The notes beneath the pieces are model-generated. The model searched no databases. It was not told where the DNA came from and worked only from the letters and a program-made list of their open reading frames with translations. A DNA stretch of 7,857 nucleotides. Origin: an uncultured Varibaculum sp. GTDB taxonomy: Bacteria > Actinomycetota > Actinomycetes > Actinomycetales > Actinomycetaceae. Positions within the stretch are counted from its first letter, which is position 1. The number at the start of each line of letters is the position of its first letter. Of this stretch, positions 1 through 5,335 are shown piece by piece. The DNA is taken from positions 1 through 7,857 of the forward strand of contig CAMYAU010000071.1 of NCBI GenBank assembly GCA_947253735.1, given 5' to 3'. The position numbers and the translations under genes are program-made.

Positions 1-465
1 CTCGTAGTCCAGGTTATCTTTGCGGATAAACGGCGCCATATAGGTGTCGAAACTAGAGAAAGCCTGCGCCCCTGCCCACTCGTTTTGCAAAGTTCCCAGG
101 AAGTTAACGATTTGCCCGCAGGCAGAGGAAAAATGGCGCGGCGGATTGGAAGCAATCGCGCCCGGAACTCCGTTGAAACCTTCCTGCAGCAGCTGCTTTA
201 GCGACCAGCCGGCACAGTAACCGGCGAACATATCCAGGTCGTGAATATGGTAGTCACCCTCGCGGTGTGCCTGCCCGATTTCGGGAGTGTACACCTCGTT
301 TAGCCAATAGTTGGCAATCAATTTGCCCGAAGCGTTAAGGATCAGTCCCCCCAGCGAATACCCCTGGTTCGCATTGGCGTTTACCCGCCAATCAGCCTTG
401 GATAGATACTCATTCACGGTCTGAGCGGGATCAACAAAGTGCTTCATTTTCGTTTGGGGTGCCAT
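1..465 (-). CDS. nrdD: Anaerobic (class III) ribonucleoside-triphosphate reductase, N-terminal part, cut by the left edge
   Basis: This enzyme reduces ribonucleoside triphosphates to deoxy forms without oxygen, using a glycyl radical installed by the activase NrdG. I translated 155 residues leftwards from the ATG at 465-463. Recognisable NrdD blocks are NANANQGYSLGGLILN (29-44), YHIHDLDMFAGYCAGWSL (72-89) and a block around 112-150 containing SACGQIVNFLGTLQNEW and SSFDTYMAPF. C84 is the likely first active-site cysteine, inferred from family alignment by eye. The glycyl-radical C-terminus and any nrdG lie outside the window. AGAGGA at 476-471 lies 5 nt before the ATG and supports this start; the frame upstream reaches a stop near 526 with no better start. 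The conserved catalytic region begins almost at once (about residue 13), so the N-terminal ATP-cone found in many NrdD proteins is absent. The upstream NrdR-like boxes fit the assignment. Confidence 0.95.
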   Translation of the reverse strand, partial: MAPQTKMKHFVDPAQTVNEYLSKADWRVNANANQGYSLGGLILNASGKLIANYWLNEVYTPEIGQAHREGDYHIHDLDMFAGYCAGWSLKQLLQEGFNGVPGAIASNPPRHFSSACGQIVNFLGTLQNEWAGAQAFSSFDTYMAPFIRKDNLDYE

Positions 466-531
466 TTTTATCCTCTTCTGGTTCCTGCAAGTTCTTCTTG
501 TTTGTATACGGCTGTGTAGCCACCGCTATCG

Positions 532-537
532 ACTATA
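532..537 (-). promoter_or_regulatory. Possible -10 element of the nrdD promoter
   Basis: On the minus strand this reads TATAGT (5 of 6 to TATAAT), about 66 nt before the nrdD start codon. No convincing -35 hexamer lies 16-18 nt further upstream. If it is the real -10, both NrdR boxes lie just upstream of the core promoter rather than over it. A single weak hexamer is thin evidence. Confidence 0.25.
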
Positions 538-566
538 GGCATAAACGCGCGGAAAAAGGTAAAGAC

Positions 567-582
567 ACACGAGATATAGTAG
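567..582. promoter_or_regulatory. NrdR box 1 (imperfect)
   Basis: The sequence ACACGAGATATAGTAG matches 12 of 16 positions of the palindromic NrdR box acaCwAtATaTwGtgt. NrdR is the ATP-cone repressor of ribonucleotide reductase genes and binds paired boxes. Alone this match would be weak. The second, better box begins exactly 32 bp away, about three helical turns, which is the usual phasing of NrdR box pairs. It lies about 100 bp upstream of nrdD. Confidence 0.7.
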
Positions 583-598
583 GTTTCTCAAATGTGAA

Positions 599-614
599 CC
601 ACTAGATATTGTGT
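599..614. promoter_or_regulatory. NrdR box 2 (strong)
   Basis: CCACTAGATATTGTGT matches 14 of 16 positions of the NrdR consensus, including the core and the full right half-site TTGTGT. Together with box 1 it makes a phased pair upstream of nrdD. The two boxes should let NrdR sense the ATP/dATP balance and repress nrdD when dNTPs are plentiful. The nrdR gene itself is not in the window. Confidence 0.8.
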
Positions 615-663
615 TTTCTCCGAATTTTTCTCATATTTGCTGGCGAGGGCGTAGATTTTTACT

Positions 664-672
664 TTATCCACA
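664..672 (+). promoter_or_regulatory. DnaA box (TTATCCACA)
   Basis: A perfect match to the 9-bp DnaA box TTATNCACA, about 50 bp beyond NrdR box 2 and 199 bp upstream of the nrdD start codon. DnaA binding controls nrdAB in Escherichia coli, so a role in tying dNTP supply to replication is conceivable. One 9-mer in almost 8 kb can occur by chance, and no second box is nearby. Confidence 0.4.
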
Positions 673-717
673 GAAACTTACCTGTTTGAACTGCAAAAAC
701 TCTTTGGGCCTAAAGCC

Positions 718-1632
718 CTAAGCAAGAGGGGAGGATGGTTTTAGAGTGCGCATCCCCACGCGGGCGACCTCGAAAATAAAAATCCAGCAGACTCCCCCTA
801 AGGAAAGTACCGTTCCTGCCGCCAATAGGAGGGCGAGGGGATGACGAGAACTGGCAAGCTGACTCAAGTCTCCGGTGGCGGTACCGACAGAAAAATAGCT
901 ACTTCCTGGACTTAGCTGCAGGTACCCGTAAGCAACCAGCGCTATCCCTATCAGGGAAATAAATACCGCCAACAAAGTGACAATTCGTCCTCGTCGCAGA
1001 GCTCGCTGCCCCCGTTCCCCGCCCAACTCCAGGGGGGAAAGCAGCAGCGCGAACACTGAAACTACACATATGGCGGCGAATACATCTGAGGGGCGATGCC
1101 AGCGCGCCACAATCACGGCTAAAGCCACCAACCACAGCACCAGCGCCGACAAATAGGTGGCTACTTCTCGCCAGCGATCCGCCGCCACCATTACCAGTGC
1201 CACCGCGGCCGCACCTGCCGTTGTGGTGTGACCGGAGGGGAAAGAGTTGGTCATATAATAGGTGATTCCGAGTGCAGGACGAGTAAGCATGCAATGCTTT
1301 AACAGCTGGGTAGTCACTGTTGCTGCCAGCACCATCACCAACATTCGCGTACCCAGGGCAAACCGGCGGCGCACCAACGCCACGATTACCGCCGCCGCAA
1401 TTAGAGGTACCAAAATAAATAGATACCATTCCCGCAGTAGCACTTGATCCCAGGGAGCTAACATTTGATTGAGATCGGAGAGGGTGAACATGGCGAGAGT
1501 ATCCGTTGCCTGTCCCGCGCGAGTACGCACAAAAAGCAGGTAGCAGACCGCCAGGAGTAAGGCGGCGAGGAAAGCAGCCGAAAAACGACGCACGTATCCG
1601 GCAGTTAATCTCCTTTTCACCTCGCTGCTCAT
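718..1632 (-). CDS. PAP2-family integral membrane phosphatase
   Basis: A 304-residue membrane protein of the type 2 phosphatidic acid phosphatase family. Members remove phosphate from lipid substrates such as phosphatidate, phosphatidylglycerol phosphate or undecaprenyl pyrophosphate; which one cannot be told here. The three-part active site is visible: K112...R118-P119 (motif 1), PSGH at 132-135 (motif 2, base H135) and R177-W-H179-R-P-S-D183 (motif 3, nucleophile H179). Motif 1 has five residues between K and RP, where the textbook motif has six, and motif 3 has one residue between R and H where five are usual. About eight hydrophobic segments can be drawn, near 16-34, 68-88, 96-111, 138-152, 160-176, 184-200, 215-238 and 264-288. 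The last two, beyond motif 3, are extra to the core. The ATG at 1632 has AAGG about 8 nt before it. The gene diverges from the helicase and is followed after a 250-bp gap by nrdD on the same strand. Confidence 0.88.
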   Translation of the reverse strand: MSSEVKRRLTAGYVRRFSAAFLAALLLAVCYLLFVRTRAGQATDTLAMFTLSDLNQMLAPWDQVLLREWYLFILVPLIAAAVIVALVRRRFALGTRMLVMVLAATVTTQLLKHCMLTRPALGITYYMTNSFPSGHTTTAGAAAVALVMVAADRWREVATYLSALVLWLVALAVIVARWHRPSDVFAAICVVSVFALLLSPLELGGERGQRALRRGRIVTLLAVFISLIGIALVAYGYLQLSPGSSYFSVGTATGDLSQLASSRHPLALLLAAGTVLSLGGVCWIFIFEVARVGMRTLKPSSPLA

Positions 1633-1718
1633 GCTTTAACCTTATTTTGTCACCCCTGTAGTTTCCACAACCATTAGTTATTTAGGCACGAGTGTTAGCT
1701 AAAACTATTTTCACGGGG

Positions 1719-1725
1719 AAAGGAG
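1719..1725 (+). promoter_or_regulatory. Ribosome binding site setting the GTG start of the helicase
   Basis: AAAGGAG lies 6 nt before the GTG at 1732 and 12 nt before the in-frame ATG at 1738. The spacing favours GTG. The 99-bp spacer 1633-1731 between the divergent phosphatase and helicase genes shows no promoter I would defend. Confidence 0.7.
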
Positions 1726-1731
1726 TAACTG

Positions 1732-4182
1732 GTGAAGATGGAGAATCTGCTGGCGGGATTGCGCGCCTTCGGTAGCGACCAGTTACTATACGAAACCGTA
1801 CTGCCTGCGCGGCGTGCTAGTTTTGCGCCTTGGCCCAGTTGGGTAAGCAAAGACCTACGGACAGTGCTTACCACCGCCGGGATAGACAGGCTCTGGGAAC
1901 ATCAATCTAGCTGCGCAAATGCTCTTTATAACAGCCAAGATGTGATTTTAACAAGCGGCACGGGTTCGGGAAAATCTTTGGCTGCGTGGCTAGCTTTTCT
2001 TGCCCGACGCCAAGAATCTTTAGCCGGTACCCGTCCTACCGCTCTATATTTAGCCCCCACTAAGGCGCTGGCCCGCGACCAGGCGACAGCCCTGGATCGT
2101 TGGTCTAGGCTCGGCAATCTAGATTTGCAAGTTGCGCCGGTAGATGGTGATAGCCCCGCAGAAGTAAAGAAATGGGCTCGCGCTAACGCCGAGGTGGTGC
2201 TGACTAACCCAGATTTCCTGCATTTCGCACTGCTACCTCATCATGAGCTTTGGCGTCCGTTTTTACGGGGACTGTCGCTGGTGATTGTGGATGAAGCGCA
2301 CTATTACCGCGGGGTACTAGGAGCGAATGTAGCCTTAATTTTACGTCGCCTGATCCGCCTCGCGCGTAAATATCAGGCTGAACCCGCTTTCGCTTTACTC
2401 TCGGCAACTATAGCCAATCCCAAAGCTCACGCCACTAATATGCTGGGGAGAGGACGAAACTTGCAGGTTATAGACCGTGATAGTTCTGCCTCCGGGGCCC
2501 GCACTATATGGGTATGGCGCCCGCCGCTAATCGAACCTGGAGACCCTCCGACTTGGACAGAACAAAACCCGTGGGAGACAAGCGCTCTAAGTTTTAACGA
2601 CGACAACTATGAGGCACACAAAGAACTGGCAGCGTTAACTAAAGAACCCACCAACCAGGAAATAGAAAATCCTGCGGAAGGACCGCGTTATCCCGCTTTC
2701 TGGGAGGGCGGGCGTCTTTTGGCACAGCTTGTAAATAACGGAGGGAGAGTGCTGGTCTTCGCGCCGTCCCGACAGGGAGTGGAAACTATCGCCCAGATCG
2801 CCCGCGATCAACTAAGCACCCGTAACCCGGAACTAATGTCGCGGGTTGCCGCATACCGCGGCGGCTACCTGCCAGAAGAACGTCGCCAGTTGGAAAAAGA
2901 ACTACGGGAGGGGGGTTTACAAGGCCTTTCGGCAACTTCCGCCCTAGAACTAGGAATCGATATTTCTGGGCTGGATGCTACGATTACCTGTTCATGGCCG
3001 GGAACTCGCGCCAGTTTCTTCCAACAAATTGGCCGCTCCGGCCGCTCCGGACAAGACGGCCTGGGCATCCTGGTGGTTTCCGACAATCCTTTAGATGATT
3101 TTCTAGCCCACCATCCCGAAGAAATTTTTCGTTCCTCTGAAGCTATAGTTTTCGATACTGAAAATCCGTTCGTACTGGCTCCCCAATTGCTTTGCGCGTC
3201 CGCTGAACTTCCTTTAACCAGTGATGATACTGATTTATTTGGTAAAGCTAGTGCCCAGATCATGTCTGAGCTTCGCCAGCAAGGTTTGCTAGTAGAAAGA
3301 CCGATCGGACTGTGTTTTGATATCACCAAACGTTTCTCACCTTGGCAGGCAGTAAGACTTCGCGGAGACGCTGGCCAGGTACAAATTATCGAATCTGACA
3401 GCGCCCAAGTGGTGGGCACCGTCGACAGCGCTCGTGCTGACAGCGTGTTACACCCAGACGCTATTTACGTGCATCAAGGTAAGGTCTGGCAGGTTTGTCG
3501 CCGGGATGAGGAAACCGCCGAGGTGGTTCCCGGGCCAAAGAAACTTCGTACTCGTCCAAACATGGATACCAATATTTCTATATTGGATGAGGAAGAACCT
3601 GCCATTACCAGTCACCGAGGAGTCAACTGGTATTACGGCCGAATCGAAGTGCAAACCACGGTTACTTCTTTTGATCTATTGCGCCTGCCCGGTCATGTTT
3701 ATCAGGCCACTTTCCAATTGGATTGCCCCACCCGCACCCTGCAAACTACCGGCACTTGGTTCACGCTAGAAGAGAAGGTAGTTAAACAGTTGCAGCTAAA
3801 TGAAGAACAATTATTGGGAGGAGGCCTACATGCAGCTGAACATGCCCTAATCGGCTTACTCCCTCTGGTGGCCACCTGTGACCGCTGGGATCTGGGGGGT
3901 TTATCTTTAACTCAGCACCCGCAAACCGGCCTGCCTACCGTGTTCATCTATGATGGTAACCCCGGGGGCGCCGGTTTTTCCCGACACGGTTTCCACCAGC
4001 TAGCAACTTGGCTTGATCTAACCTCTAAGCAAGTTAGCGCTTGTCCTTGTAAGCTAGGGTGTCCGCGCTGTATTCACTCTCCCAAGTGTGGGAATGGAAA
4101 CGAAATGCTCTCTAAATCTGCCGGCCGCGACTTACTAAAATTTTTGCTAGATACCTTTAAAGGTGGGCAGATCTGCCCCTAA
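1732..4182 (+). CDS. SftH/MrfA-type superfamily II DNA helicase with DUF1998 domain
   Basis: An 816-residue ATP-dependent helicase. Seen motifs: Walker A SGTGSGKS (75-82), LAPTKALARDQ (108-117, motif Ia), DEAH box (187-190), SAT (224-226), second RecA-like lobe around LVFAPSRQG (341-349), ATSALELGIDISGLD (401-415, motif V) and QQIGRSGRSG (431-440, motif VI). The C-terminal part carries DUF1998 hallmarks: AAEHALIGLLP (701-711), YDGNPGGAGFS (740-750) and a cysteine cluster C771, C773, C777, C780, C786 that probably binds a metal. This layout fits mycobacterial SftH (a 3'-5' DNA helicase) and Bacillus MrfA (mitomycin lesion repair), as well as the actinobacterial 'helicase/secretion neighborhood' DEAH helicases known for lying beside Tad genes, as here. 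The likely role is DNA repair or processing in the cytoplasm; a link to the pili is not proven. No MrfB-like nuclease is adjacent. It converges on the pilin genes with a 10-nt gap. Confidence 0.93.
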   Translation: MKMENLLAGLRAFGSDQLLYETVLPARRASFAPWPSWVSKDLRTVLTTAGIDRLWEHQSSCANALYNSQDVILTSGTGSGKSLAAWLAFLARRQESLAGTRPTALYLAPTKALARDQATALDRWSRLGNLDLQVAPVDGDSPAEVKKWARANAEVVLTNPDFLHFALLPHHELWRPFLRGLSLVIVDEAHYYRGVLGANVALILRRLIRLARKYQAEPAFALLSATIANPKAHATNMLGRGRNLQVIDRDSSASGARTIWVWRPPLIEPGDPPTWTEQNPWETSALSFNDDNYEAHKELAALTKEPTNQEIENPAEGPRYPAFWEGGRLLAQLVNNGGRVLVFAPSRQGVETIAQIARDQLSTRNPELMSRVAAYRGGYLPEERRQLEKELREGGLQGLSATSALELGIDISGLDATITCSWPGTRASFFQQIGRSGRSGQDGLGILVVSDNPLDDFLAHHPEEIFRSSEAIVFDTENPFVLAPQLLCASAELPLTSDDTDLFGKASAQIMSELRQQGLLVERPIGLCFDITKRFSPWQAVRLRGDAGQVQIIESDSAQVVGTVDSARADSVLHPDAIYVHQGKVWQVCRRDEETAEVVPGPKKLRTRPNMDTNISILDEEEPAITSHRGVNWYYGRIEVQTTVTSFDLLRLPGHVYQATFQLDCPTRTLQTTGTWFTLEEKVVKQLQLNEEQLLGGGLHAAEHALIGLLPLVATCDRWDLGGLSLTQHPQTGLPTVFIYDGNPGGAGFSRHGFHQLATWLDLTSKQVSACPCKLGCPRCIHSPKCGNGNEMLSKSAGRDLLKFLLDTFKGGQICP

Positions 4183-4194
4183 CGCGCAGATTTT
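4165..4194 (+). terminator. Candidate terminator with two alternative stems between convergent genes
   Basis: GGGCAGATCTGCCC (4165-4178) is a perfect 14-nt palindrome ending just before the helicase stop codon. ATCTGC (4171-4176) can instead pair with GCAGAT (4186-4191), which is followed by a short T run; that form looks most like an intrinsic terminator for plus-strand transcription. The two stems share bases and cannot form together. The T run is short, and I see no matching T run for the minus strand. Confidence 0.4.
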
Positions 4195-4573
4195 AACCGG
4201 GGTTTTGTACCGGACCGGCGCGCGCACGAACCTGAAGCTGCCAATTGAAGACGGTTTTTACCTTTACTGCGACCCGCACGTCGCGGTTATTTAATACGCA
4301 AGAATCTAACGCCACCTTATTTTCCTGGGCAACTTGGGTAGCAAGGTCGCAAGGATCGCTATTTGTACCATAAAAGTAGGCTTGTGCGGCCGCTAGCGCG
4401 GCAAAATCTGCCCCACTTTGCGCCCGTGCTTTTGCAGCTAAGACACCCCCTAATAGTCCAATCCCCACCGCTAACGCCACTAATAAAGAAATGAACCCCA
4501 CTGCCCAAATGGTGGCCGACCCTTCCTCTGGCGCTGCTGGTGCTAGCTTTTTGCTACTCCGCCAGATTTTCAC
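4193..4573 (-). CDS. TadE-like protein of the helicase/secretion neighbourhood
   Basis: A 126-residue single-span protein resembling the actinobacterial TadE-like family that sits beside the DEAH helicase (mycobacterial counterpart Rv3654c by position). Seen: a short basic N-terminus, then EEGSATIWAVGF (16-27), a hydrophobic helix to about residue 47, and the block AKARAQSGADFAALAAAQA (47-65) typical of pseudopilins. The outer domain holds C75 and C92, which could form a disulfide. G18 could be a prepilin-peptidase site, but position +5 is W rather than the usual E. I chose the GTG at 4573 because it overlaps the TadE-like stop as GTGA, a coupling arrangement, with a GGGGATGG stretch just upstream. 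A longer reading from the ATG at 4624 is open but overlaps the previous gene by 55 nt. It is probably a minor pilin or pilus assembly factor. Confidence 0.75.
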   Translation of the reverse strand: MKIWRSSKKLAPAAPEEGSATIWAVGFISLLVALAVGIGLLGGVLAAKARAQSGADFAALAAAQAYFYGTNSDPCDLATQVAQENKVALDSCVLNNRDVRVAVKVKTVFNWQLQVRARAGPVQNPG

Positions 4574-4974
4574 CGTTCCATCCCCATTGTGAGCTCCGGT
4601 TCTTTTATAGCGTTGGCGCCGCAAGTCACCGCCGGCAATATTGTTATCGAGCCTCCGAGGTGTTTACTAGCGGTGGCCTTAACCCATTGCCCGGTACTAT
4701 CTACCTTCACCGTCACCCCGGCAGGGCCTTGGAAACTCTCTCCGATACTGGATCCGCGTGCGGCAGCTCGCGCCGCGTCACAAACCTGCACTTTTGCTGC
4801 TCCTACCATGCCTGTTCCCAAAGCTATTGCCGCCACAGCAACTAGGGAGGGCAGAGTTAACGCGGTCTCGACGGTAGCGTAACCACCCTGGCTTTCCCTA
4901 CGCATTTGCCACAGTCGGCGCAGCCACTGCCAATACTGCGCCGACTGCGGATGTTTCCTAAATATTATTTTCAC
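4570..4974 (-). CDS. TadE-like pseudopilin
   Basis: A 134-residue protein of TadE type; by order its mycobacterial counterpart is Rv3655c. TadE proteins are minor pseudopilins of Flp/Tad pili or related secretion systems, processed by a prepilin peptidase and set in the membrane. Seen: a basic N-terminal leader (1-31), the motif GG-YATVETALTLPSL with a likely cut after G31 and the conserved E36 at +5, a hydrophobic helix about 40-60, then KVQVCDAARAAARG (61-74), the usual block after the TadE helix. C65 and C118 may pair. The start is a GTG one base after the upstream stop codon, with no clear Shine-Dalgarno sequence, so translation is probably coupled. The ATG 23 codons later (MRRESQGG) also lacks a ribosome site but cannot be excluded. 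The stop overlaps the next gene by 4 nt. Confidence 0.82.
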   Translation of the reverse strand: MKIIFRKHPQSAQYWQWLRRLWQMRRESQGGYATVETALTLPSLVAVAAIALGTGMVGAAKVQVCDAARAAARGSSIGESFQGPAGVTVKVDSTGQWVKATASKHLGGSITILPAVTCGANAIKEPELTMGMER

Positions 4975-4975
4975 T

Positions 4976-5188
4976 TTAAATCGAGAGCGCTTGTTTAATA
5001 ATCGCAGTTAAAGCGCTTTTTATCCCTCCTCCCTTGATTACCGCCATTAACAGACCGGCGAATGCGGCTGCCGCGAGCGTGCCGATTGCATATTCGGCGG
5101 TGGTCATTCCGTCCTCCTCGGTTTTGAGTCGTACCACCGCCTGCCGACTTTGCACCCAGACTAGGACGCGTAATGCTAAATCCTTCAT
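4976..5188 (-). CDS. Flp-type pilin, DUF4244 family
   Basis: A 70-residue protein whose core EEDGMTTAEYAIGTLAAAAF (24-43) matches the DUF4244 family of small actinobacterial Flp-like pilins (Rv3656c position in mycobacteria). G27-M-T-T-A-E32-Y33 fits the Flp prepilin processing motif G/xxxxEY exactly: the predicted cut is after G27, and the mature 43-residue pilin starts with the hydrophobic helix. The ATG at 5188 follows GGAAAGGGGAAGGG, a good ribosome site. A longer open frame to 5356 runs over the hemL start and is unlikely. It heads the three-gene operon on the minus strand, only 1 nt ahead of the TadE-like gene. No ATPase, TadB/TadC or peptidase gene is in the window. Confidence 0.85.
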   Translation of the reverse strand: MKDLALRVLVWVQSRQAVVRLKTEEDGMTTAEYAIGTLAAAAFAGLLMAVIKGGGIKSALTAIIKQALSI

Positions 5189-5323
5189 CCCTTCCCCTTT
5201 CCAGTTCCTCAAGTCGTTTCGACCTGTGGTGATACCAGCATCGCGGAGGTAGAAAAAAATCAAAAAACCAAAATAATGTTCTGTGTAAAGGCTACGATTA
5301 TCACCTCTTGGGGACTTGTGGGC

Positions 5324-5335
5324 GATAATGGGCGC
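5324..5335 (+). promoter_or_regulatory. Putative -10 element for a leaderless hemL transcript
   Basis: GATAAT (5324-5329) matches five of six bases of the -10 consensus and ends 6 nt before the hemL ATG at 5336. Transcription would be expected to start at or within a base of that ATG. No ribosome binding site precedes the ATG, which agrees with a leaderless mRNA, common in actinobacteria. I see no good -35 hexamer near 5300-5306. Confidence 0.4.

Noticed and set aside
702..718. Inverted repeat GGGC/GCCC at the end of the phosphatase gene as a terminator
   Set aside because: Stem of four pairs overlapping the stop codon and a T run displaced by several bases; too weak to list.
899..1447. Two open frames inside the phosphatase gene, one on the minus strand in another frame (899-1429) and one on the plus strand (1262-1447)
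   Set aside because: They lack recognisable domains and ribosome sites and are overlapped by the phosphatase, whose motifs are intact.
2865..3769. Open frames of 111-184 codons within the helicase gene
   Set aside because: Shadows of the helicase frame; composition is low-complexity Ser/Pro/Cys and no family is recognisable.
5297..5302. GATAAT on the minus strand as -10 of the pilin operon
   Set aside because: No -35 hexamer or extended -10, and it would give a leader of about 100 nt; not distinguishable from chance.
5276..5335. Upstream ATG for hemL
   Set aside because: No ribosome site, and the extra 20 residues are not part of the GSAM family; the -10 element would fall inside it.
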